58,317 bases of DNA from Bimuria novae-zelandiae CBS 107.79 (Eukaryota > Ascomycota > Dothideomycetes > Pleosporales > Didymosphaeriaceae): assembly GCA_010015655.1 (NCBI GenBank), contig ML976816.1, positions 1 to 58,317 on the forward strand, in the 5' to 3' direction. The notes beneath the pieces are model-generated. The model searched no databases. It was not told the origin of the DNA and saw nothing but the letters and a program-made list of their open reading frames with translations. Positions 46,843 through 56,226 of the stretch are shown one piece after another (positions within the stretch are counted from its first letter, which is position 1; each line of letters begins with the position of its first letter). Both the position numbers and the translations under genes were made by a program.

Positions 46843-47829
46843 CACCCGGCCTCGCCGTTCACGGGTTCGGGGGTAAAGTCGGGTTAGTAGACCTCGAAAT
46901 ACTGCGAACCGGCGCCTTAGGTAAACAATTTCTAGTAATAAATAGCTTTATAACCCTGCTTATTACGTAACTATATGCGCTTTCGCTCTATTTAACTGGG
47001 ATAACTACTTCTACCTGCTAGTAACTAATTATGCACCTTTTACTAATGCTTCCTTATAACCTCTTTGCTTTAAAATATCTAGTAACATTAATCTAAATCT
47101 AATTGGCACATTAACCCGTCCGTATACACTAGTAACTGGCTAATAGGCTTAATAGTCTAATAGGACGCCTCTAGCTCGCCGGTATACTATATTAAACTGG
47201 CCTAGCTATTAAGTTTATCTACTACTAGCTATGCTTCCTTACTACTAAGCCTGTGGACACGCTATAAATGGCTTCTAGCCTGGCTAAGTAAAACCCTATA
47301 CCTGTATTCTTTGCATATCGCTAATAAATGCTTAGGTAAATATTTAAAATACTTGCTTATAATACTACTTTTTGCTATAATAGCGGGCTCGACGCTGCTG
47401 CGAGTAGGTCCTAATAATGGGTCCCTATTACACTATATAGCCTTTTTAACGCGTGGAATTCTTTACGACTTAACGCGTCTTTGCTTATGCTACGTGTTGG
47501 CCTCTATTTTAAAGCCGCCTCTAGTGTCTAATCGCCGCCTTATTATATTTACCCTAACCCTAACGCGTAACCCTAACACCTATAACTATACGGTTTCTAG
47601 CGCTGCAAATTGGCTGGGACGTGTAACTTAACGCGCTAAATCTATAGCCTAAATTTTAGGTTAATTAGCCTATAGAAACCTAACTAGACCGGCGAGTAAG
47701 TGTTTACTAGACTTAGCCTACGTGATAAAATATACGCACAGGAATTGGCCTAGCGCGGATATTCTATCCCTAATAAAGTTAACTATAAAACTAGACTTAG
47801 CCCTAACTCTAGTTATAGCCCTAAGTTAG
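46843..47829 (-). pseudogene. Inner TLH relic, 5' part and flank
   Basis: Resumes TLH sequence at the point equivalent to about 6,830 of unit 1. The coding part runs to about 47,390 and includes the N-terminal DUF3505-type motif (KYFKYLPKHLLAICKEYRYR, about 47,310-47,370; the second Cys of CxxC is now Tyr). The rest is the shared 5' flank with its telomere-like motif (about 47,553-47,580). It ends GCCCTAAGTTAG at 47,818-47,829, the same junction signature as the outer array. The flank is of the same subfamily as unit 4. Confidence 0.85.
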
Positions 47830-47868
47830 AATAATTCCTCCTCTTTGCTTAGTAGTAATATTACTACC
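47830..47868 (-). pseudogene. Stub of a further TLH unit
   Basis: About 39 bases that match TLH at the position equivalent to 4,067-4,105 (as at 11,156 and 43,150), showing that another truncated unit once followed. Similarity stops at 47,867-47,868, inside TTAC TACCTAT A (47,861-47,872), where unrelated GC-richer sequence begins. Confidence 0.75.
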
Positions 47869-48333
47869 TATATTCAAGTGGTCGTGGAAAAGCGTCCATT
47901 TTCGGAGGTGTTTTGCCGCCGCTTTTGGCGGCGTTTCCACCTCGCTTGGCCCCCAAAGGCTCGCTGCTTTAACAATGACCCTGGTCGCCCGAACGGTGCC
48001 TGGACAGGGATTGTTGGCGCGCAGCGCGTTGGTTACCCACGTCTTATCAGGCTTACTTCCCCTCGTTACCGTGCTTAAGGGCAAGCGCCGCTGCGAACAA
48101 CGCCGCTGGACTAACGTTAGACACGATGACCCTCCACTTTCTGCTCCGCAGGCGTTGGTTAGAATAATCTTATAAATAAACCTCCTTCCAGGCCTTCTCC
48201 TCTATAGATTTAACCATTACAACTATTGCAACGCATACCTCACACATCTAGCCGCCTTCCTCGACCTCGCTGGCCTGCTCGCGACGCGGCGACGATGGCT
48301 TGACGCAGCCGTAGACTTGGCACCTCCCGCGCC
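47869..48333. other. GC-rich leader upstream of the DUF3435 gene
   Basis: A sudden switch from AT-rich relic to GC-rich, little-RIPped sequence. It contains a strong hairpin, GCCGCC CTTTT GGCGGC-like, near 47,922-47,942. Open frames on both strands (47,821-48,175) overlap each other and match nothing I know. It occupies the position of a promoter and leader for the plus-strand recombinase gene and, if the element reading is right, the terminal region of a mobile element. Confidence 0.5.
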
Positions 48334-50990
48334 GTGCCTGTAGCGGTCTCTACTATCGCTACAAGTAGAGTGAAGAGACGATGCTATAATAATCCTCCTC
48401 CCTCGACTGCCGTGCCAATCTATGAAAACCTGTTATCCCCCGCAACACCCTTGTTAGACTGTGGTTCCAGCTTCGTCTGCGAGGAAGATCTCGAACCAGT
48501 TACACACTTGACCTCAGACACGGATGCCGGATTACCAGCGGACGCAGGAACCGATAGAGACAGCGGCATTGGCTTAGATGTAGAACGGGATGGAGAGCGG
48601 GATCCACCAGCTTCTAAAGCGGCTGCGATACTAGAGAGAATAGCCTACCATCAGAAGCAAGGTCCAGCGAAACCGAGACACTCTAATAAAACGACGGAAC
48701 TGTGGCAGATGGAAAGCGAATTCTAAAAAAGGTAAGCATTACAGAGGTCGTTCGCATAACTTAGACTAATAATACTTAGATACTGCCTTATAGTCTAGGA
48801 AGTGACGGGGCTGTCTTTAGAGGACTAGCTACGCAAATGCGACCCAGCTATATTTAAGACGTATCTAAAATAGCAAATAAAGCATTCTCGAATTAAGAAG
48901 GAAAGTGCAATCGAAGCTTATTAGAAACGAATTAGTATGTATTACTATTACGTTATAGGCTATGCAATACCTAATAAGGTCCTTAAAAATATCTATAGTG
49001 TTCGTTAGGCCCTATAATCTCCTAATTAGTAATCCATCCCTAACCTAACGCAGTGGATACCAGAGCTCCAACTAGACAGGTTAAAGAAAGACAAGCTAGC
49101 CATGTATGTCCAGGATCTCTTTGCCATCCTGCATGCTCTTTAGGTAGATAACAAAAGGCTATTACATGGCTTTATTCGCGTGCAGATTTCGGCCCTCCTC
49201 CTCTTAAGTGTAGCTACTACTACATAACCAGGAGCGCTTATTAAGAGTGCAAGCAATAGAGGAAGTAATAAAGCGCTCTACTTTAGGGATATGTTACTTA
49301 TAAAGGTCTCTAGTCTTACGGATCCTAGATAAAGCGTTCTTATAGCGAACGTGAACCTAGTGCACGTTAAGAATAAGGAGAGAGACGGAACACCGTACGT
49401 TATACTATAAAGATTATCGTGCCTTGTTAACTTGTTATTTACCCTTTAGAAAGAAGTTTATATTTTACCTTAAGGGGTTGCCTGCGTACTGTATAGTGTC
49501 GCATTTACTAGCCATTAGCTTTAGGCAGGATGCATTCTACGATAATTTTTCCACTATTTAGTAAATCTTTAATCTTAAGATACCAGCAGAACGCGAGGTT
49601 CTCTACATTAGATAGAAGAAGGACAAGCTGGACAAGCCTTTCTTTTGCAATGTTTAAAGCACGGTAGAGGGTGGCCGTGCCCTTCTACCATCGGCGTTCC
49701 CTTACTAGAAATATCGGGAAATTTTCGTTCGACTAGGGCGAGTTGCAGGATTTAAAGAAAACGTTAAGCTTTACTAGCTACGACGAGCTTCTAGGGATAA
49801 TATTAATAGTAGGCGACCCTTATAAATAACTTAGTTCTTTATGCTAAAGCTAATAGACGTTGCTAGAAGCTCTTCCTACCACTAACTAAAACCAGACCAT
49901 GGGTTATAGCAGCAAAACCTATAAAAAATATTATACGCTAACGCACATCGCACGCGACTTCTAATTAATCTATTTTAGTACACCTTCTTAAAAGGACCTA
50001 GTTTAGTCTATTACTAGGATAGGCTTATCACGAGATCGGCGTGCGCTAGTTAAACTAGATAATAAGTAATAAGAAGAGGTGCGTAACTACTCGCTGCTTA
50101 TAGCACTTCGCGAGGAAAGGGATAATTATAAGCGCGAGCTATATAGACAAGGCTTCTAGCCACTCGTGCAGGCTTAAGGAACTTTACTTTACGCAGACTA
50201 CGAGTCAACCAGGCGTAAGATTAGTAACACTACGGAGAAGTTACGTAGGAAGCGCCTAAGAGAGGCGATCTAAAGGTTCCACGACTTAATTAATGCTATT
50301 AAGATTAGGAAGTAGCTTAGTAGGAAGCCTATAACTAAGATCCTTACTTTGCTAACTTTAGAATTTAAACTATAAGAGCGTGCTATTATAGCTAATATAC
50401 TCTTTAAGCTTTTTAAGAACGACAAAGCTCGCGTCTAATATATTTACACTCTAGCTTAACTATGCTGCCGCTAGGAAACCCGTCGCCTAAAGGCTTATAA
50501 ATAAAAGGTGGATTCTAAAGAAGATTTAGTGTTATCCTTAAGAGCAGGTGGGCCCATAACTACGCCTACAGGGCTAAATATTAGATTCGAGAGGGTTAAG
50601 CCCGCCGTATCTAGAAGCGAAGGAGTCGCTAATACTTAGTCTTATTATCTATACCTAATAATCCTTCTACACCCTGTATGTCTTCTCTATATAGGTTATA
50701 AGGAGCTCTAGTATGAACGGCGCATGCGTCATATACCGCGAAAAGACGTCCTTAAGAAGCACGTTGTGGTACATTTTAAGGACTCTTAGTATTAGGGTAA
50801 GTTTGAATGCCGTTACCCTTGCTGTTCTAAGAAGCTAAATAGGATAAAATACTTTATAAGGCATGCATTAGATGTGCACGGTGTCCATTATTAATATACT
50901 AGTAAAGCCAACTTTGGTCCATAGAAGATATGTTTTTACTAATCTTTATTAGCAAGCTATCCAACGCGGGTGCACAAGAGATTGCTTTTA
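48334..50990 (+). pseudogene. DUF3435/FluG-domain tyrosine recombinase relic (Starship captain family)
   Basis: Plus-strand gene, about 880 codons. The first 130 codons are clean (acidic, Asp/Glu-rich, DTDAGLPADAGTDRDSG). After 48,726 the frame carries repeated TAG/TAA but stays readable: SRIKKESAIEAY (from 48,891), WIPELQLDRLKKDKLAMYVQ (49,048), FIRVQISALLLLSVATTT then PGALIKSASNRGSNKALYF (49,165-49,290), and NVNLVHVKNKERDG (49,350). This series, notably xRPGALxxSxSxRGSNKAL, is diagnostic of DUF3435 (PF11917), the family that includes the tyrosine recombinases driving fungal Starship elements. A likely intron at about 48,999-49,050 ends CTAACGCAG. The C-terminal half is Arg/Lys-rich with a C2H2-like finger (FECRYPCCSKKLNRIK ... 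H...H, about 50,806-50,885), also usual for this family. Coding stops make it inactive. Start and end are approximate. Confidence 0.87.
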
Positions 50991-51195
50991 AGCCTGCATC
51001 CTGCAAGCGGCAAAGGGACTTTTTCCAGGACCAAATTAAGAAGCTAAAGAGTAAGCAAACCATTCTTCGTTAAGTAATAAAAACCATAGTTCTCTAGCTT
51101 AGCAAGGTATTAAGTGTAACGTTTAATAGGTATTCTAATCTCTGGCAACCGATTCCTTAACCATTATCAGACCATCTATTAAGTCTATCCTGTGG
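50991..51195. other. Spacer between two convergent pseudogenes
   Basis: No gene recognised. It separates the 3' ends of the plus-strand DUF3435 relic and the minus-strand pseudogene at 51,196-51,975. Confidence 0.4.
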
Positions 51196-51975
51196 TTACA
51201 CCATTGCGCCAACTACCTTAGAAATCCTCCCTATATACTCTCCCCAAAGGTCTTCTTCACCTTCATGCTCACTCTCTCTGTCGGCCCCATACCCATAGTC
51301 TAATATGCCAGCATAGAATTTAATTAGCTTAAAAATGCCCTAAACAGACAGCGTAGACAAGTTTATAAATTTTTCATCTAGGCCCAGGATCGCGATGTCT
51401 CCATCTTCAACAGCAGACGAGATGCAGGCGTAGTAGACTTTATGCTCGTGGCCAATAACGGTCAGGGCGGGTTCAAGGAGGGCTATAGGGGAAGGAGGTA
51501 GGGGAGCGGTAGGATCCTCTACCGTCTACTCATTCGCATCATAGCCAACTCCTGAATCAGATGTAATGTCGGTTTCCGATACACTGGTTGTAGGGAAGTC
51601 ACAATGCAAGCATCACCGGAAAAGGCCACGGGGTAAGAATCATGTAGGGGCCTGGCCTTAATCGGTTTCTTCATTCACTTTAGAGCCTTAGCGTAGGTAA
51701 CAACATTTATTGGGTAGACTATTTGCTAGCTCTGTCAGAAGAACGCCATAATTAGGGCCATCTTTCTCCGTAACAGTGGTCTGCATAAATGCATCCTGTG
51801 ATCCTGAACACCAAATGTTGCCACTAATACCTTCCGGAACACCGAGTGAGGTGTGCCTAGAAGCTGCGCCTCTTGACTGAGGGCCATACGACATCAAAGT
51901 TAGTACCGAGCTCACTAAGTCCCTCATCTCAGGCCATGTAAAGAACATTTCAGAGTAGAGTTGTTCCAGATCCAT
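51196..51975 (-). pseudogene. Unrecognised protein, about 259 codons with RIP-type stops
   Basis: A single minus-strand frame from the ATG at 51,975 to the TAA at 51,196 (exactly 260 codons). The first 95 codons are clean (MDLEQLYSEMFFTWPEMRD). The rest contains six or so stops (TAA, TGA, TAG) but is clearly the same protein: TSDSGVGYDANE, PTAPLPPSPIALLEPALTVI, GHEHKVYYACISSAVEDGD, ILGLDEKFINL, then an acidic tail (ESEHEGEEDLWGEYIG). No signal peptide or membrane segment. I do not recognise the family. It lies on the same strand as the kinase pseudogene 0.47 kb upstream, so the two may have been functionally linked. Confidence 0.7.
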
Positions 51976-52441
51976 GCGACGAGAAACCTGCCAGCGGTAT
52001 TCAAAACTACCACAGGTACCAGATAATTCATTCTGGATCGACTAGGAGGAAAGGTCCGCGTCCGGGACATGATCACGGCGATCAAGGCGGAAATTCCAGC
52101 TCGGCCTAGGCAGGTTAGTACAAAGAACTTAGTTGAACTTGGTTGTCCGCTAACATGTTTGTCGAATATGCACTATCTACGAGAGGTCAAACACTAGATA
52201 TGCCCGCTATCATCACGTCCATTTAGCTTAATCACAAGGCAAATTCTATTGCTAGTGTCGTTCGCTTAAAAGGGGATAACGGGCGCGTACAAGATAAGGA
52301 TAGAGTTTGACGAGCGGCGCGTTTACTTTTATTGAGATTTATGTGCTTAACATCTACACTTTAACCGCGCTTGCTAGAGAATATATCGTATTATCTATAC
52401 ATCTTTTCTCTCTCCCGTCTTGTCGGCTTCTTTCGTTTCCT
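51976..52441. other. Spacer between the kinase and the 51.2-52.0 kb pseudogene
   Basis: Mixed composition with AT-rich patches. A pyrimidine-rich stretch (52,400-52,445) precedes the end of the kinase frame. Presumably it holds the promoter of the downstream minus-strand pseudogene; no motif can be named. Confidence 0.4.
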
Positions 52442-53212
52442 TTAATCTAAAGACATCCTTGCCGTAATAAAGGATGTCTTTAGCAGAAGAAATTTTTTTT
52501 CCCAGCAACCTATAATAATATCCCCAAGCAGAAGTCCTTCTGTGCTTGGAAACTTTTCTCTTCGAAAGGAGGACTCGATTAATTCGCCGCTCAGGCCTTC
52601 GTAGGGGGTTTGACCAGCTAGGAGTTCGTAGAGTGTGGAACCCATTGCGAATAAGTCCGACTCCACCGTGTTATCCGCCTCAGGATCTCGAGGGAGGTAA
52701 TGGCTTAGGATTTCAAGTCCCTGTGCCGGTTTCCCTTTTAATCCGAGGTCTGGCTGGTCGTCAAATCCCGATGCGTTGAAGTCACTAAGCCGGGCGTTAA
52801 GGTTTGCGTCTACCAGCCACTAGTCGAGCCTGAAGTCAGAATGCCTAACTCCCTTGGAATGGATATATGCGACACTTTCAACCATTTAATAGGCCCAACG
52901 CTTCAGATCCGCTTCTGTGATTCTTGTGCAATTCGTCTGGACGTATTCCTTAAGGTTGCCGTTAGGATAGTACTCAAGCTCAATATATTCCTTTTCGGGA
53001 CCAATTGACAAGCATTTGGCGATTAGTGGGTGGCTGCCCAGGATAAGATAGACGTCGGCCTCATTTTTGCATGCCTCCTTGTTCTGCTTTGTGATGCCCA
53101 TGTCGTCAACGAGCACATGACATTCCTTCCTGACGGTCTTTCCGATACGGTAGGTTTTGGCGCTCATGCCCACCATGAGCAGCTCGCGCTGTGGCGGCGT
53201 AGATGGTACCAT
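52442..53212 (-). pseudogene. Fungal protein-kinase-like pseudogene
   Basis: 257 codons in one frame from the ATG at 53,212 to the stop at 52,442, broken by two nonsense codons (TAA at 52,886 after LKRWAY; TAG near 52,830 in the catalytic loop). Kinase landmarks: a hinge-like IELEYYPNGNLKEYV, the catalytic loop VRHSDFRLD (HSD replacing HRD), the metal-binding loop LSDFNA (DFN replacing DFG), SDLFAMGSTLYELLAG for the F-helix Asp and TPYEGL for the post-F region. The glycine-rich loop and VAIK lysine are not evident, so the N-lobe is reduced. This atypical HSD/DFN set looks like a fungus-specific kinase group. The TAG is explained by CAG to TAG. It was probably cytoplasmic (no signal or membrane segment). 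Confidence 0.85.
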
Positions 53213-53484
53213 AATTTGGAAGTTGAGGCAAAGAACGTGTTTTTGGTTTAAGACAGAACAACAGACGGGCTAGGGAAGTGGATGTGGTACGAGCGGAGGC
53301 AAGATGCGAAGACTACTATTTTATCCAAATATTATCGTGAGGAAGGGATGAGTTATGGTGCAAAGGAGCCCGTGCGATTTACCGTATCTTGGCAGTCAAT
53401 GCGCACCCCAACACACCGTGTCCGTGCGCGTGATGCGCGGATTCGTGTGACGATCGCCGAACACCATAATAGCTCTAAAATGGG
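53213..53484. promoter_or_regulatory. Divergent intergenic region between kinase and nuclease genes
   Basis: 272 bases between the kinase start (minus strand) and the first readable exon of the nuclease-like gene (plus strand), so both promoters should lie here. A 68-codon plus-strand frame (53,282-53,488) ends just after the exon begins in another phase; it could be a lost or alternative 5' exon. No TATA or other box stands out. Confidence 0.4.
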
Positions 53485-54699
53485 GTGACATACACACACT
53501 TGGCGAACACGATCGCTTCGAAACGAGAACAACTCGGTGGAAACGGGCTTGCGCTCTTGGAGAAGCTGGAGGATGTGGGCGACGGGCCTGTGGTGCCTGC
53601 GAAACTCAAACAACGGCTGGCGGAGGCGGACATGGGCAAGGTGAAGCAGCACCAGTTCGATACATCGGATGAAAGGCCAGTGGACGAACTGCTGTGGGAG
53701 CTGCGGACCATACAGGACATCATTTCGCTGTCGCACCGGTGTTCGGTGAACCGGGACCATGAGACCGAGTGGAACAATCGCGTGCACACCAAGGTGCTAG
53801 AGCTGGCGTTGGGAAACGATGAGACGAGTGTTAAGTTCCGAAGCGTGTAAGTACTCTTCGGTCCGTCCACGACTTGGGACACTCAATGAGCTTCGCTAAC
53901 TAGAGTGATACCATCCAGAACTGCAGCCAAAATCACACCGGAATATCGCCCCACACATTCGAACAACCTCACAACTGGCAAGATCGTCGATTATGCCATT
54001 TACCTCGAGCCCTCCGGTCCCGCATGCGACATTATATCATCCCTCATCGACATGTCGACCGATTCCATCAACCACGTTGGCTACGAGGGTCTACGCGCTC
54101 GACCTATCGCTGTATCGATCGAGACCAAGACCGAGAGTCGGACCGTGGAGGAGGCGAAGGTACAACTGGGCGTGTGGGTGGCGGCGCAGATGGCACGGAT
54201 CGAGGCACTCGTAGGGCAGCTTGCTCTGCTTGGGGTGAAGAAGCCGGCAGCAGAGGCACGGCCTGGCCGATTGGAATCGGAGATGGTCACACGAGGTCGA
54301 CGGAAAAGCCGCGGAAGAAGTGGCAGGATGTCGCGAGCGGAGCAGCCACAGACGCAGGGACCGACCCCGTCTCCCACCGTCGTGATGGTCCCGGATCCCT
54401 CTGATATCCTCTCACAGACTGTATTTCCACTCATCGACATCCAATCCGAAGCGTGGTCGCTCTTCTTCGCCCGGGTCACGCCCTCAAACGCTCCCCACCT
54501 ATCGAATTCGGACATTCGCAAACCGATGTCGAATATTCAGATCTTCCATTCGGTTCCCTTGGGAAACACGGCGAATACAGTGCAAACATATCGGCTGGTC
54601 AAGAGCTTAAAGGTGCTAAGGGACTGGGTCGACGGAGACTTCCGCAAGTGGTGGAATGGCTTTTTGGGAGTTCGCGAGGCTGAAGCGGGCGGTGGATGA
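53485..54699 (+). CDS. PD-(D/E)XK nuclease-like protein (PDDEXK_12 type), one intron
   Basis: Two exons, 53,485-53,846 and 53,919-54,699. The intron of 72 bases starts GTAAGT, has a GCTAAC branch point and ends CCAG; joining them keeps the frame and restores VKFRSV/TAAKITPEY. About 380 residues. Upstream part: NNRVHTKVLELALG. Core: GKIVDYAIYL (acidic residue of the nuclease core), then RARPIAVSIETKT (the E-x-K pair) and EAKVQLGVWVAAQMARIEAL (helix after the core), the order of the fungal PD-(D/E)XK nuclease-like domain. It is followed by a basic disordered stretch (RGRRKSRGRSGRMSR) and a C-terminal part with FRKWWNGFLG. The frame has no ATG at its start (the first in-phase Met is about 50 residues in), so a 5' exon is missing from view or lost. 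Clean frame and GC-rich, hence little RIP. Function is inferred; such domains may cut or bind DNA. Confidence 0.78.
53847..53918 (+). other. Spliceosomal intron of the nuclease-like gene
   Basis: Begins GTAAGT, contains GCTAAC at 53,895-53,900 about 18 bases before the acceptor, and ends CCAG. Length 72 bases, normal for filamentous ascomycetes. Other nearby AG dinucleotides (53,903 and 53,926) give the wrong phase. Confidence 0.8.
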
Positions 54700-55260
54700 G
54701 GTTGCATTGGGTAGCACTTTGTATTAAGACTTGTTGTGAAATACACCAGCGCTTCACATTACTCTTCTCATAGTGTTACATTCTCTGGATCGTGATTTGA
54801 GACAGTGTGTGGACATCCTTCGCGCCACGAATAGGTGGATTCTTCCCAAGTTTGAACCTTGAAAGGCGAGCTGTCTGACTGCAAGCCTCTTAGCAAACCA
54901 GCGATATAGTGGCAACACCAACATAATTTAAGGCAGGAGACATTCTAGGAGTGCTAGAGAAGCCAGACTGTAGCACTTATATAAATTTAAGTATATGCAG
55001 AGGTAACTTATACATGAAGTTAAGATTAACGTCACTTACAACGTCGCGAATCACACAGCGTAGCGAAGCCAATTAGAGGTACTTTTAATAGCACTTAGAA
55101 TGCAGCTCCCAGCGCAATAAGTATCTTTAGTATAAGGTGAAAATACTATACTTTGCCTTCTTAAGAATGTATCCCACCCTTGTGATATAAAAATTACCGT
55201 TTTATGTGACCTTCGTTACCAGTTAAAAGTTGGTGATGCCGTAGTAGGAAATTATCCTCA
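54700..55260. other. Spacer, nothing recognised
   Basis: AT-richer sequence after the nuclease-like gene. No frame, repeat or RNA gene could be supported. Composition suggests some RIP. Confidence 0.45.
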
Positions 55261-55614
55261 CTAGCGAGTAGGCTCGTAGCCTGGCTCTTTTAGGTTCTTG
55301 TACACCGTACACATGATCAGTCGCTGGTATAGAATCGCCTGATACAAACGACTTGCTCTAATTAGCTTTGCAGCTTCTGCAGCTTGCATAGATTTGCGAC
55401 ATTGCCACCCCGGTCGGTACCTCGATCGTAAGCGAGCCACAGACATGGCCAAGGCGTACATAATGACGCAGTAATATATCTTACCTAATTTCTGTGTTAG
55501 GTGCATAAGCGTCACCGAAGGTGGCCCTAGCGGCTCTGCCAAATTTACCGGGCCGTAGATGTCGCGCGCTTGGAAGCCGGCGTTCGCGTCGCCAAAAGAG
55601 ACTGTAGAAGCCAT
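55261..55614 (-). pseudogene. NLR N-terminus fragment, inverted copy
   Basis: Minus-strand frame from the ATG at 55,614 (the frame itself extends to 55,653). It opens MASTVSFGDANAGFQARD, closely matching the start of the NLR at 56,227 (MGSAISFGDANAGFQAG). At DNA level 55,567-55,600 matches 56,241-56,274 inverted, 33 of 34 bases. After about 25 codons the two diverge: the copy has a possible intron (GTAAAT...CTAACACAG near 55,500-55,550) and then unrelated, Arg/Tyr-rich sequence to the stop at 55,261. It may be the remains of a second NLR cut short after its first exon, or a small partner protein carrying the same N-terminal motif. Confidence 0.55.
55567..55600 (-). repeat. Inverted repeat arm, left (NLR first-exon copy)
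   Basis: 34 bases inverted relative to 56,241-56,274 with one mismatch. Together with the NLR-like starts it makes a symmetric structure around the Tc1/mariner remnant. Confidence 0.85.
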
Positions 55615-55644
55615 ACTAGAGTGTATAGTTTGAATGATGGTTTT

Positions 55645-56192
55645 TGCGACCAAGTGTCAGCACCCTGGCGCTTGTGCGCTGTCGTCCAGCTGAGGCACAA
55701 GGCTGAGACATACCGGTGAGGCCAGCGCTTGGCATGAGAATGATCTTCTAGCAGCCTTTCTTGTCACAGCCTCGCATGGTATAAGTGTCCCAAACTCGTC
55801 CCACAGGAAGACGGCCATCTCGTCGAGGTATCGATCGGGCTTCCCGAGGAGGTACTCCCGGAGAGCGTCAAGCATCAACGGGGTAATAGATCGAGGGCGG
55901 TCGCCTCCGTTCCATGGCGCTTCGACGGATCCAAAGGCGCGCAGATTGGAGCGAATGTACTTGACAGCGCGAACACTGCAGCCAGCTGCGTCAGCCATCT
56001 GCGCAGCCGTAAGCTCGTTACTTAAGATCATGTCGTGAATCATCCGGCGCTGTGAGACCGCAAGGTTTGGTGCCATATTTTGCAGACTGCGGACTTAGTG
56101 CGGCTACAGTAATGGTGGTCAAGAGGCCTGCAAGCCAACTGTGCGAACCACCAGCCTGAGCCCAGCTGAGCTCCAGCTGACACTTGGTCGCA
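55645..56192 (-). mobile_element. Internally deleted Tc1/mariner-like element
   Basis: A 548-base segment with 17-base inverted ends (TGCGACCAAGTGTCAGC at 55,645-55,661 and its exact inverse at 56,176-56,192) enclosing a shortened transposase gene. No TA duplication is visible at either end, so the ends may instead be part of the larger inverted duplication around it. Sequence is GC-rich and lightly mutated. Confidence 0.65.
55657..56076 (-). pseudogene. Tc1/mariner-like transposase, N-terminal part only
   Basis: 139 codons starting MAPNLAVSQRRMIHDMI. The DNA-binding half is complete: a helix-turn-helix (ELTAAQMADAAGCSVRAVKY), the short basic turn and the conserved PWNGGDRPRSITPLMLDAL, then LGKPDRYLDEMAVFLWDEFG. 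After about residue 95 it jumps to KKAARR-like sequence (RKAARRSF) and an unrelated tail ending at a stop inside the inverted repeat. The DDE/DDD catalytic domain (normally about 200 more residues) is absent, so it cannot transpose itself but could still bind DNA. Confidence 0.85.
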
Positions 56193-56226
56193 GACACCAC
56201 CGCTTTGAGGCTACTACTGCATTATC

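Noticed and set aside
47821..48175. Three overlapping frames on both strands in the GC-rich leader
   Set aside because: Mutually overlapping, Arg/Pro/Ala-rich as expected from composition, one crosses the TLH break point; none resembles a known family.
53353..54521. Minus-strand frames of 109-146 codons opposite the nuclease-like gene
   Set aside because: Shadows of the spliced plus-strand gene, whose motifs and intron are convincing.
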